This document shows, piece by piece, positions 23,299 through 35,158 of a DNA stretch of 64,000 nt. The stretch comes from Ehretia macrophylla (lineage: Eukaryota > Streptophyta > Magnoliopsida > Boraginales > Ehretiaceae), in contig CM075770.1 of assembly GCA_037974665.1 (NCBI GenBank), positions 97,646,850 through 97,710,849 of the forward strand, given 5' to 3'. The stretch's first letter is position 1, and each line of letters starts with the position of its first letter. A program made the position numbers and the translations under genes. Under the pieces are notes generated by a model. That model was not told the DNA's origin. It saw nothing but the letters and a program-made list of their open reading frames with translations, and searched no databases.

Positions 23299-25499
23299 TG
23301 TCACGCCCCAACCCGACCTCACTTGGAACCAAGTCAGGACGCGACGGAAAACGAACATGATGATGCTTGTAATATGGCACTTGAGACAAATGAACCTGTT
23401 CAAAATTCACTTAACAAGCAATGTAGATTACGCAACAAACAACCTGGACATTTAACATATCATAAACTTTAGATAACCAACTGGATGGCCTACTTTAAAC
23501 ATGATCATAATAAGTACATTGTTCCAAAATAGGCTAATATAAGCATAACAACATAAACATAGCCAAAGTGAACTTATAGCTTACAAATAAAATCATCTAG
23601 ACTTTCAAAATATACATCCTTAGCCAAATACATCATATGAGCACCAAGAGTATTCATTACAACATAACCCCAACAACTACACAAGCAATATATACATCAA
23701 CCCAAGCAAGTCAAGTAAAACTATCACTTTCATTCACCTCATGGCTCGGCTTCAACTTCACCTAAAATGTTATTAAAACGGGGTGACTTCACAAGCTCAG
23801 GGGGGGGGGGGGGGGGGGGTGAGGGGGGGAATACGGGAGGTTTTGGAAAATATTTAGTTTGGAAATCCATTTGAAAATATGCATTCAAAGCTATATGCAT
23901 TCAATAAGCAATTAAAGGCAATAAACTCAAGTACACATAAAGCTATATAATCACACTAGGAAAGATACGCTAAACATTGTTGATGTCGTTCCTTATACCA
24001 CCATCACAAACTCTACCACTTCTTATCACTCTCGTTTGGTGCAATCCAAACTCTACACTGAAATCTACGACCCAACACCCCATGGAACTCTCCTTCCACG
24101 CGAGCGAGGGAATCGGATCATGGTAGTCATGCCATCGCCCGACAAGCCCGATGCCACCCGGTGCAACACGATGCTACCATGCCGTACTTAAACATTTGCA
24201 TTCAATCACATATTCACTTCACTTTGAGAGGATAACAAAGTAGGTTGTCCCTCAACACATTAACATTTATTAGGTAACAAAGTAAATTACCCAACCATTT
24301 GCAACACATTAAACACTTAATGATTTTCATTGGCACTTAGCATTGTAGATAAGCATTTCCACAAATTGACCACATTATCACTCAATAGCACATAAACTTA
24401 CAATACTTAACAATTAACATATAACCAACAATTAACCATTTCTATAGCACTTATAATGCAACACAAGTGCATAAAACAACATAATCATGCTCTACAACAT
24501 CTAACAACTAACTTTTATCCAACAATTAACCCACTTATAAAGCAACATACATGCATAATCTTTGCACAACCAATACATTAACCAACTAGGATGCAATATA
24601 AGTGAAAAACATTAGCAAAACCAAGCATAGAACATGGTTAACAAGCAAAATACACAAAATGCACCTTTGTTGTAATTTTTGGAAAATTCACAAAAATGAA
24701 TTAAAACTCCACCAATTCTTGGTTCTAAGCCATTAAAACATGCTATAAACATATACAAATGAACTTCTAATCTAAGCTAGGAACCAAGATTAATGGCATA
24801 TGTAAGCTACAATTCAAACTACAGCCTTTTAAAGCTAACATATATCATTTGGTGTTCTACTCAAGTTCTAATTCATATATGTTACTCTCTAACCACTATC
24901 TTTCAAGATACACTTGTAAAAATAACAAATATAACACAAGAATATGAATTTATAACCAAAATGCAAACTTTAAAACTTTAGATTTGAAAATCCCTCACCT
25001 AAATTGAAGAATAATGCAAGAACAAGCAAGGTTGAGCAAAGGAGAAGCAAAATCCACTTTGGTTTTGGTCCAACAAGCAAGCTTTGCCTTTCAATTTCAC
25101 CCAAAATCTCAAACCCTAGATTTTTCTATTTTTTTCCCTCTTTTCCCTTGAAGTCGTGCCCTTGCTCTTCTTTTTCTTGATTTTGGCTTTTGTTTTGTTA
25201 TATGTAATGGTCAAGCTAAGTCAAATGGTCAAGTCTACTATTATGTACGAGGTAAAATATCATATAAGTTCAAATGACCACTTATGCTAGCTCTTTGATT
25301 ATAATTACAAGTATGTCCTACTAGCAAAATATCTACAAAGGTTAAATGACCACTAATGAAACACCTTTTATGTTAATTTCATGCAATCTAAATTCACATA
25401 TGATCATCAAATAATAAATAAATCACTTAATTGTACATATGACTTTCAAATAATAATTTAAGCAAGTAAAGACACATAAATTTCACGTTGGGTCTCACA
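23299..25499 (-). mobile_element. Solo LTR of the large Gypsy-type family, minus orientation
   Basis: A 2,201-bp LTR. Read on the minus strand it starts TGTGAGACCCAACG and ends GGGTTGGGGCGTGACA. Perfect 5-bp duplications TGGTT flank it (23294-23298 and 25500-25504). The Copia frame EEIYVE on one side continues as GYIFKEQEDKV on the other, showing where it landed. Within it are the CATGGTAG...CTACCATG block (24119-24181), the TGACTT...AAGCTCA stem-loop position (23784-23799) and a 20-base G run. No internal element sequence is present. Confidence 0.92.
23800..23819 (+). repeat. Homopolymer run of 20 G
   Basis: Twenty consecutive G residues, followed after TGA by seven more. The run sits within the solo LTR, next to the conserved stem-loop position. 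Confidence 0.9.
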
Positions 25500-25956
25500 T
25501 GGTTACTCCACATATATTTCTTCTTCAAGATCTTCATTAAGAAATGCCGATTTGACATCAAGTTGATACATCAGAAGCTTTAGTTGAGCTGCAAAAGGAA
25601 AGATTGTCTTGATTGTTTCCATGCGAACAAAATGAGCAATTGTCTCATTGAAATCAAGTCTAGATTGTTGTGAATAGCCCTTGGACATCAAATTTGCTTT
25701 GTCAATATGAATACTTATATCTTTATTATACTTGAGTTTGTACATCCATTCTTGGCCTATGAATTCTTGGCCATGCGGTCTGTCTGCTAGCTCCCATGTC
25801 TCATTTTTCTCGATCATTCTGATCTCTTCCATCCATTGATTAACCTATGCATCCTTCTTGACTGCTTCTCATATTTGGTTGGTTCTTCAGCAAAAAAGAA
25901 CATATGTAGCGAGATTAGAACATTGGTACTCCTCAAGATAAATTGGTGGTTGTAAT
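25500..25956 (-). pseudogene. Minus-strand Copia: reverse transcriptase N-part
   Basis: The minus strand reads (N)QWMEEIRMIEKNETWELAD, EFIGQEWMYKLKYNKD, ANLMSKGYSQQSRLDFNETI and [20 protein letters not shown] then IYVE, the N-terminal reverse transcriptase of Copia (family: [24 protein letters not shown]). It is continuous with 22192-23298 once the solo LTR is removed. Upstream codons QPPIYLEEYQCSNL connect to the piece beyond the next solo LTR. Confidence 0.9.
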
Positions 25957-28900
25957 TGTAGTGACTCGAACCCAGCATGTAGCACATTATACTTAATTGC
26001 ATATAATTTTTTGCCAGTTAAGTGTTATATGTGTAAATGTGTTAATTTTAGCATTTAGATTTATAAATAGCAATTATTTTCTTCTATTTTTCTTATTTTT
26101 TTTAAAGGGGACACTAGCCTTAATTAAATTCAAATAAAAAATGTTTTAGCTATTATTTTGTAATCTAAATTATACGGGATTGATCCTAATACTTAGTAGA
26201 CTTATTTTTATCTTTTTAAAACGAGACCTGAGCCCAGAGTAAAAATTAAAGTAATTTTTTTTTACTGAATTCATATTTTTCCCTCAGTATACACTTATTT
26301 TTGGACATACGTTCATAATTTTTAATTGCATGTCACATCAGGAGAGTGCATTAGGAAAATAATTTTTATACCGTATGAATAGCAAAAACATTGTTTCAAT
26401 GAGCTAGTTAGTTTTAATTGAATTTGGGCCTTTTATAACTTTGTTTTGCATCTTATATTAGCCCAACCAAATTACATACACACAATATATACAATATATC
26501 ATACATACACATACATTACATACCAAAAACAAAGCTAAAAATCCCCAAAAAGTCCCCCTACCCGTTGGCCTTAGGAGACAAAAAAGAAGAGAAAAATCAT
26601 CATTCAATCTTGTTTGTGTGTGCATCTAAGCTAAATTCAAGTGTCTCCAAGTTTCTACAACCCTTAACCCAGCTTCTACAAGCCTATTTTGGTGAGGGAT
26701 TTACATATAATTGCATTTTCAAGTTTATGCCATGTTTTTAATTTTCTAGATTTATTGTTTTATGCCTATATTATGCTTGATCATTGAATAATAAAGTGTT
26801 TGTATGTTATATAGACATGTTTGGTGTAGTAAGATAGCTTGGTTAATGAGTTAATGCAAAGGTTGCTTTGGAGAAGAGATGAATAGTAGTTTTCTAGGGT
26901 TTTGCTAAATTTTTGATTGTGAGCTTGATTCGATGCTATCTAATGGTGCTATAGGTGCTAGTGAACCTAGGTTAGTGATTAGAATGAACAAAATTTGAAT
27001 AAACTTGTTTGAACTTGTAAAATTAGCTTGAATTCAAAGGGGGGTTTTGCGTAAATTGTTAATCTGGGTGCAATTGAATACCATAGTTAGTCTTTATTGG
27101 GTGAGGTGGTGCTTAAAATGCTTTTATGGCGTTGAATTGGGAATCGATTTGGGTAGTCATAGTTCAAACGGGCAAAGGGACAATTTGGGGTTTGGGGTAG
27201 ACGTGGGTTAAAGTGTAATTTCATGTGGTTAAGAGGCGTCATAAAGTGTGTATATAGGGTTGGTGAAGTTGGATTGGGGGTTCCGTATCTTGTGTGAAGT
27301 ATGTGGCCTAATTACCAACCAATGAAATAGTATTTATTTGGATTTCCTGTGGATTGAGTTAACTTGAATGCTTAGTGTATTGTGTAGTTGGTATGCATGC
27401 TTAAATTGGACTAAGTTATGTTAAGATCATGGTTAGAACTTGTGTAGGATTGATTGAACGAAAAAGGACCTTTTGAGCATTTTGGCCGTGTATGTGAGTT
27501 ATTATGTGTATTTATGTGCTTTTAGAGCTTAATTATAGTTAGTTAATGATCATGAAACATCTAGAGTACTTAAACAGTGACCTCAATGTTAGATGGCTGG
27601 GTTGGTTGTTGGAAAGTATAAAGGGTTAATTTGATGAATGTTAGGTTGGCTTGTGTATTTGGTAGGCCTTAATTGTAATTGGCTAATAATTGAACCATGT
27701 TAGATATTGAACTTGTAGAGTAGTCTAGGTGATGGCTTTAATCGACATTTGCTAGAATGGTAAATTAGTTGATAAATAATTTATAGTTAACTTTTGCTAC
27801 TAGTTTTCATTGATTCATTTCATGTGTGCTATTGTGTCATAATCAATATTTGGTTACTTGGACTGCGTGTTAAAGTGGAATTGGTATAGCTTTAGTCAAT
27901 TGCGAAAGTGTTATACTTATATAAACAAACTAGGGTTTACACTTTCGAGCTAATTCTAGGAAGGTTGGAGTGAATCTAGCTTTTCTCTTGCATATTTAGC
28001 CTGATCCAAGGTGGGAGAGTTTTCATTCTCTTGTGCATCTTAGTTTGCTTATTGCTCATAATTGTATAGCTTAATGTAATTGCTTATATTTATGTGTACC
28101 TTGTTATAAATTGAGTGAATATATATATATATTTGTCCCTTGTTTATATTATTGTTTGCTTGTAAAATTGTCTCGTATATGTTATTTTGTACGGTTATCG
28201 AATCGATTTTTCTTGAAAATTATAGATATCATCGAGTGAAAACTCACCCTATCGTTCTCGTTATTGTGGTTGCGTAACCATTCGCACTGATACGGTGGCC
28301 ACCTACTAGGTGGCATCGGGCTTGCCAGTGGTTGTCCATCCTTCGTAGCTATTCTCTCTCTGCTAGGAATGCCGTCCTGGGAGAGCTGGGTCGTAGGATT
28401 AAAGGGGTGTTTATCCGGAGCCCCCATTTAGTGTATAGGGTTATGCCGGCTTATCGATATCAAATTCATTATTGTCTATTTGAGTTCGTGGATCGTAGTT
28501 CATGGTTCGTGCTCGTGGTCATCATCGTATCCTTTTAATTGTAACTCTCGCTTGGGCCCGAAGTCCTTGGAGAGTTACCATTGCGTGTGTTCGTATAATG
28601 AGTTAATTAGCTTGTATATTCGTATTGTGTGAGATATTGTTGTTGTTTCCTCTAGGTTGTTTAGTGTATTGGTTCTCTCGTGGGTGATTTTCTTTCTTTG
28701 ATGTGAGTTGTTTAGCTTATTTAATTGTATACTAGTTTTGCATTGCTAATTTGCTTTATTGTTGGTTGTTGCATTGCATAAAAGGTTTTCAAAACTCTCC
28801 GGATATCTATTTTCCCTCCCTCACTGAGCAACTGTGTTGCTCACTCCCTCTTTCTAATCATTTCAAGTTTGGTGTCTTTGGAGGTTGAGAAAGAGAAGAC

Positions 28901-29499
28901 ACGAGAGTCATTTTGAGTGGTGTTAGCTTTAGTTAGTTGTATCATATGTGAATTTATGTAAGGTGAATGAATGGCTTGGTTTGTAATTTATTTTGAGACC
29001 TTACGATCTTGTATGTATTTGAGCTTCCTGAAGGATTGTAATATGAGTTTAAGGTCTTGTATGATTAGATAGATAGTTGCGGGTTTGTAATAACTTTTAT
29101 TGCTTTACTTTGTTGCCTAGATAGTTTGCATGCTTGTATGGATTGAATGAAGAATGGTGAGTTGACTTAATATATAAGAAAGTTAAATAGAGAATATTAG
29201 AGTGGTAAGATAAGCAAAATTATAATCACATGATTTCAACAACTTACGGAACGCATGCTTGAATGTTTTATTATGTCAAAAAAAAAGGCTCGGATGGTCT
29301 TAGAGACTTGGAAAAAATTATGGTTAATGAAGTTGTGGTTGTATATGAGTGTTGTGTATTGTTGTTGTGGTTATTTCTTTTGAGTGCAGGTATGTGAATA
29401 AGCCTAAAAATATAAGAAACTTCGTCCGTTTTTTTTCGTTTTTTGTGACTTTAAATTTTGAATCGAGACTTTGGTCTCATAAAGGATCGGTGTGTTACA
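25957..29499 (+). mobile_element. Solo LTR of the large Gypsy-type family, plus orientation
   Basis: A 3,543-bp LTR starting TGTAGTGACTCGAACCCAGC and ending AAGGATCGGTGTGTTACA, with flanks GTAAT (25952-25956) and GTCAT (29500-29504), a 5-bp duplication with one mismatch. It shares the family blocks: GGTGAGGGATTTACAT, GGGTCGTAGGATT...TCCGGAG, the TGAGCAAC-TGT-GTTGCTCA stem-loop (28825-28843) and TCATTTCAAG after it. It separates integrase-side and reverse-transcriptase-side parts of the minus-strand Copia. It is the longest LTR of the set. Confidence 0.85.
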
Positions 29500-30310
29500 G
29501 TCATTCCCCTTGAGACCGTCGTATCGAGGATGGTTCGCTTGATCTTAGAGCTGAATGATATTGGCTTAGTCTCAGACTTGATGGAGATGAGTTCAAAATT
29601 GGGTCAAGACTTGATGTTGATGAAATCGAACTTGGGTCAAGAATTGTTGTTTTTGGTCTTTCTTCCGTCATTAGTGGGCCTTGAATTGTATTTTTGCTCC
29701 TGTGTCATTCTATCATCTCGTCATAGATAATATCTCTAGAAATAATCAAAATTTTCAACTCTGGCTTGTAAAGGCAATAACTTTTTGATTCTTCACTATA
29801 GCCAATAAATATACAATTTTTTTTCTTTTTCATCCAACTTTTCTCAATTTTCCTTTGGGATATGAGCATGGGCTCCACAACCAAATATTCTGAAATGCTC
29901 TACTTTTGATTTCTTTTTATACCACGCATCATAGGGCATTATATCAATTCTCTTTTTATGCCATGGTTTTACAAAAGTCATGAAACTTGAGACAAGTAAA
30001 TTCTTCTCCTCGGCCAGTTCTTAAGATTTTAAGAGAATGTCCATTTTGTTTCTCAATAAGGGCCTTGAATTGAATAAAGAAAGCAAATGCTTTGAATTTT
30101 TGCTCCAAAAAATATACCCACATCTTTCGAGTAAAATTATCAACAAATAATAGAAAACATCTTTTCCCATTTGAAGATGGATTTTTAGAAGGGCCCTAAA
30201 TATCAATTCAGTATTTAATTGTTCTTGCAATTACCAAAAACATTAAGTCTAGAGAAAAAAAAAATCTTTAAGATTGAGTATCAGATCACAAACCTATACA
30301 TCTTATCACA
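29500..30310 (-). pseudogene. Minus-strand Copia: integrase core and linker
   Basis: Reading right to left in shifting frames, the minus strand gives GPSKNPSSNGKRCFLLFVDN, FTRKMWVYFLEQKFKAFAFF, QFKALIEKQNGHSLKILRTG and GEEFTCLKFHDFCKT (integrase core), then FGCGAHAHIPKEN and LDEKEKK (C-terminal part) and a Ser-rich linker (DPSSISSTSSLDP, SSEPSSIRRSQG). The first catalytic Asp (FVDNF) can be seen; where RTDRGGEF is expected it has RTGRGEEF, so the second Asp is lost. The 5' remainder of pol and gag was not found; the DNA to the right is other LTR material. Confidence 0.85.
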
Positions 30311-30318
30311 CTTTAATT

Positions 30319-30616
30319 GTGATGTCCCAAAAATCTTCATTTACACATAAAGTATGTAACAATTGTCGCATTTCTAGTGGATTGCTCAAAATCACTTTTA
30401 AAATAAATGCAAGAACCACAAAAATTTAAATACTTCGTATATAAATGCTTCAAAAAAATTCCAAGTTTTACAAATTAGTCGAAAATCTCATTAGCTAAGC
30501 TTACACCAAATTCAAGAGATAAACGAGCTATGTGATTTAACTAAGATGTAACTAGATAAAGCAGATCTTCTATTTTTGAGACATGAATCACATTTATGTC
30601 TTCCTTCCAAAATAAA
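30319..30616 (-). repeat. Possible LTR fragment
   Basis: It starts TGTGATGTCCCAAAAATC, which looks like an LTR terminus on the plus strand, and stops where another LTR terminus (TGTCATGCCC) begins at 30617. No partner copy is seen, so the assignment is tentative. Confidence 0.3.
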
Positions 30617-30961
30617 TGTCATGCCCTCAAATTCTCTAGTCCAAACTCGGGGTTGTGATGTCATGAGCCTAAGAATATTGTTTCTTCTAAACTCGCTAGG
30701 CTCAATCATTCAAGTGTGGAAGACTAGCATCCATAAACATTTGCTAGCCTGAATATTTAGTACAAGTTTACACTTCTCGAATTATAGTATTATTCTATAA
30801 TACTGATATGGTTTCTCAAAATATAAGACAATATGATTCAACTTCACAAGGAAGCTTCTAACCAATATAGCCCTGACAGTTCACTAACCCCAGCCTTTGC
30901 AAAAATACAAAAACATTATGGAATGAGCGAAACAATACTCAGTAAGAAGGACACTTAAGAA

Positions 30962-31019
30962 GAGCTCAAGGATGGTCTATATAGAAAGAGGAGCTCAAGG
31001 ATGGTCTATATAGAAAGAG
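30962..31019. repeat. 29-bp direct tandem duplication
   Basis: Two identical adjacent 29-bp units (30962-30990 and 30991-31019) beginning GAGCTCAAGGATGG lie inside the partial LTR. Confidence 0.9.
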
Positions 31020-31586
31020 ATAGAAATAGGATTAGAAGCAAGGTCAAATCAATAGAATATCTAAGGGACTATTCATGCTACTCACAAGTCCTATGAGATG
31101 GTGCAAATGTATGATTTTGCAAAATGTACTTTATTTATTTTAAAACAAGTATTTAACTCCAGTGTAAAATAAATGCTGCCAACTAAATCCAAGTAATAAT
31201 AATCACAGTAACTACATTTACGTAAAATCACATAAGGAGGATACGCTATCCAATTTCCTAAAGGTGTCACCCTTATACTACCTGTCACGAACAAAATTAC
31301 TTGCATCACCCAGTAGACTGTATCCCGAAAATATGCCAAATCCTACGACCTGCTCTTCATGGAGCTTTCCGTCCATGAACCCTAGAAAGAATAGACACAT
31401 GGTAGTCATGCCCTTGCCAGGCAAGCTCGTTGCCACCCAATGTGACACGACGCTACCATATTGAAATAGGGCCTAACAAAATACATGCACATGTACATGT
31501 TACAACCTTCTCAATCAATAATTATTTCAAGTCGAAGGGGACAACAAAATAGACCCCCCATTCATCAATAACAAGTAATCACAAGA

Positions 31587-31722
31587 TAGCATGTAAATAT
31601 CACTTTAACTTGTAAAGACCAAGGTAGCTTGTGAATATTGGAATAACTTGTAAATATCAAGAAACTCGTAAATGTTGAAATAACATGTAAATATCTAAAT
31701 AGCTTGTATATATCAAGATAGG
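31587..31722. repeat. Degenerate tandem repeat, about 21-22 bp period
   Basis: Units resembling TAACTTGTAAATATCAAG recur about six times with substitutions inside the partial LTR. Confidence 0.6.
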
Positions 31723-32731
31723 CAACAAAGTAGGTCGCTGATAATAATATAATTTCAAAACTCATTTATAGTACCATGAATAACCAGATATCCAAATAGT
31801 AGCTCAAAATGGGTCTTAGTCAAAAGAAGGCTTATGTGAAATTACAAGTGAATAAGGATAAAGAGAACCAAGTAAGAGCCAACAATCAGTTGTCACAGGT
31901 GGCCAAATGAATTAGGAAATCAATAAGTTAAGAGTTCAATAAGGAACGAATGACAAAGAATGAAATAAGTATTTTAGCACCCAATAATTAAACAAGTACG
32001 AAATACAAAGAATGATAACAATGCGGACAAGTACTGAGTATATTGAACGAACAGAGATTAGAATAGAAGGAATGGTATACTAGGGGAGTCCAATTTACCT
32101 CGAGTCCAACTTTATAAATAAATATAATTTTTCCTCCCTAAGTTATCATCTTAGATTAACTTGATACTGTAGTATAATGAATTTAATTTGATATGCCAGG
32201 ATAAAAAAAACATGCACATATTCTATAGTTATTAGTTATTCAAACATTGTATACACATAATTCACATAATTAATTCATGCTTATTTTATTAGTATAGGTA
32301 AGTTGGCCTCTCTATTTCAATTGCTAGGCTCTTCCGTGGTAAGAAGTTCAAAGCATATTAACATTTTGATTTCTCTTATGTTGATCTCTTCTGTTCTTCT
32401 CCTATATTTTATTTTTTGTCTCTCATCTCTAGTACACCACATGCAGAAGCTAAGGCCATATCACACTATTCACTTTAATACTTAAGCACATCAACGTTAC
32501 CATGCCTAACACCCTTCGTAATCACATTTAATCCTTAAGTTGTAGGTTACCTTCCAATATTTGTAGCCTTATTACAACTCATCATGTTTTCTATAGTGAA
32601 TTATAACCATCTAACATATACACATATATGTATATAAAGTTTATAAGCCAAGATTTGTAAAGAAACTACAGAATCCTTCCATAACTAAATGAAAATAGGT
32701 TTACCATATATCTTGAAATGCTCATGCATGT

Positions 32732-33010
32732 CACTACAAAAAATTAAGTTGTTAGCTGTCTTTTTTTTTTTTTTTTTTGTTAGTCGTTGCGGTTATAAAC
32801 TGCTACTATGGTTCGGTGAACTGCCGCTTCTGAAGGTATCACAAAAAGTTTAAGGGACAGTTCAATGAAGCGCCTTTAAAAGATCTTTTGCGGTGGTTAA
32901 GTTAACTGCTGTTAATTCCTTTCACGACAGTTCTAGAGAAGTCGTTAATAGTTTCCATGACGGTAGCTAGAACTGCCGCTAATACCTTTCGCGGCGTTTT
33001 AAGAAATGCC
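32732..33010 (-). repeat. CACTA left terminus and subterminal repeats
   Basis: After CACTACAAAAAA and a 19-T run come repeated GC-containing words such as AACTGCCGCTAATACCTTTC, AACTGCTGTTAATTCCTTTC and TTCGCGGCG in both orientations. Short, tandem and inverted subterminal repeats are the binding sites of TNPA-type proteins in CACTA elements; here they are degenerate. Confidence 0.75.
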
Positions 33011-33639
33011 TCTAATTATATATTATATATTATTTTGCATCTTTTTCTTTTAATTATTTTTTTATATTTGATCATGTAACAATTAGTTATATTGGATGGA
33101 TAAAGAATAGGGGAAAAGCAACTATATAAAAAAAAAGCTAAGGAAATTAGATTGCTCTTAAAAGTATAATTGTTTAATAAGTGCAATAAAGAAAATTAAG
33201 TTACAATATCTAGAGTAAAGAAAATTAAGTTACAATAGCCATGCTTTATATATAAAGCACTTGATACGAGGGAAAAAAATCAAAAGTGTTCAACTATTCT
33301 TTTGTTCTCATCTGACAAACAAACTTAAACCATTCTTTGAGAATTTGCAATTTTTGAGTATACGATCAAAAGGACTGGATGAGATTCAAAAGATGTTTAC
33401 CTGTCAATTAAAAGTATGGAAGAATATTATTCAAAACAAGATTAAATTTTTATTGTTCCTACATAACCAACTAGCCAAGTAATAGATGAACATATGATTT
33501 TGTATAGTTTGGGCGAACAACCTGCTACTATTTTTTTTGTCTTCTCTTTAAAATTGAATTTGAACATAGATGTGAACAAAACAATTATCTATATGCATAT
33601 ATCACTTAAAAACCACATTCACATGCCTATGTTACTATC

Positions 33640-34874
33640 TGTTGTCCCTTGATTAAACCTAAGAGGGGGGTGCGGGGGGGAGGGGTGAATTAGGTTATAT
33701 AGGCAATAATACTACTTTTTCGATTAGATAATATACTACCAATGATTAATAAAAAACAATCTTAATCAAATATGCACTCTAGCAATAAAAATTATAAGTG
33801 AGGCAATTTATCAAACACTTAATGTGCAAAAAATAATGCAAAGAGGGAGTTGAGAGAAAGAAATTGCAAATTACGATTTAGCGTGGTTCGGCCCCTCCTA
33901 AGTCCACGACCTAAGCTCTCCGCTTAGGATTTCAACAATCTTCACTATTGTGACTCTTCAAATATTGGTAAGTTCACAAACCAACTACAATGGTAATTCA
34001 AGCTTTTACAATAGAAAATTTTCTTCTCAATACAAAGCTTCAACCCCAATACCTTTGACTAAGAATTCATTCCTTTCAAAGTGTTTAACTCTCACTTTTG
34101 ATAAGTGTTTGATATTAACAATAAAAGTCCTCTTTTATGGTAGATGAATACAATGAATGCCTCTCTCAATATTGCTCACAAATTATTGCTCTAGTGTAGC
34201 ACAATGATGATTCAAAAATGAAAATAATGTTAGAAATCAAGAGTAATTTCTTTGAATCAATACTTTGAAAGATTGCAGTTGAGAGAGATTAATAGAGGTT
34301 GAAACACGTGCATTTAATGCTCTCCAACGTTCATAAAATGACTCTATTTTTAAAACAGCGTTTTGGCCCGACCGGTCGACCCCTACTCCACTGGTCGACT
34401 GGTCGAGGGGACCTCGTCTGGTGGAGGTGCCTCGGACGAAGGACCCCTTTGGCACCGGTCGACCGGTTCCCCTGGGGTCGTCCGGTTTGCTCAAAAGGTG
34501 TAAGGGCTTGGGTTTTTTTTATGTTTCTTTTATTGAATCTTTTGTAACATCTTTTTCAAAGATAGATGAATATTTTCAAAAATACTTTTAGGAATCATCA
34601 TTAAGCATATACCATTTGCAAGACCCAAACCTAGGTCAAGTGCCAACCGGTACCCCTTATGACTTCTGTCTCCATCCTTATAGCTCCATCTTCAATCTTC
34701 GAATCTTTATATTTCCTTGAGTTGATGGATGATTTTCTTTCTTCTTTAGTTTGATGAACTTGGATCCGGAGTCAACCTTGATTCATCTAATTCATGCACA
34801 CTTAAACAAACTCATTAGACATAGCCGTAGTTTGTTATCATCAAAACCAAGATTAGAAGTCTTTTAGGCTAACA
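33640..34874 (-). repeat. 3' LTR of the Sirevirus-like element
   Basis: Minus-strand start TGTTAGCCTAAAAGAC (34874), end AAGGGACAACA (33640). It contains the 14-bp palindrome ACCGGTCGACCGGT (34454-34467) and related GTCGAC sites at 34371-34420. Compared with the other LTR it has extra G-rich bases at about 33663-33686. Confidence 0.93.
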
Positions 34875-34888
34875 ATCTCCCCCTTTTT
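34875..34888 (-). other. Polypurine tract
   Basis: The minus strand reads AAAAAGGGGGAGAT immediately before the LTR start TGTTAGCC. This is the plus-strand primer for cDNA synthesis. Confidence 0.92.
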
Positions 34889-35158
34889 GATGATGACAAA
34901 ACCTTTCTTTAATAGTAATAACAATGTAAGCATAATGAGTTTGAGGGAGTATTGAGTTCACTTTAAGTTTGCTTGAACTTGAAATTTTAAGATATAAGTT
35001 TGTACAAACTCCCCCTCAACTTGTGCATACTTTTACTAAAGTTGATTTCTTGCTTCCCCTCAATGTATGAGTCTTCTTTTAAGCTCAAGTTCGCAATTCT
35101 AAATTTTATCATGCCTTTTTATTACTATTCTACACATTTTTTCTTCCCTTTTTTGTCA

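Larger units (their letters stand above)
30617..32731 (-). repeat. Partial LTR of the large Gypsy-type family, minus orientation
   Basis: Its left end TGTCATGCCCTC corresponds to the TGTCACGCCCC and TGTCACGTCCC ends of the other minus LTRs. The shared blocks come in the same order and spacing: the TGAGCG...ATACTCA stem-loop (30924-30942), CCTACGACC near 31345, and ATGGTAGTCATGCC...ACGCTACCAT (about 31398-31460). No GGGTCTCACA end is seen before 32731, where a CACTA terminus starts. The CACTA element may therefore have inserted into this LTR. The right boundary is provisional. Confidence 0.6.

Noticed and set aside
30512-30709. 65-codon minus-strand frame as a possible further Copia part
   Set aside because: No gag-pre-integrase motif; it crosses the LTR terminus at 30617.
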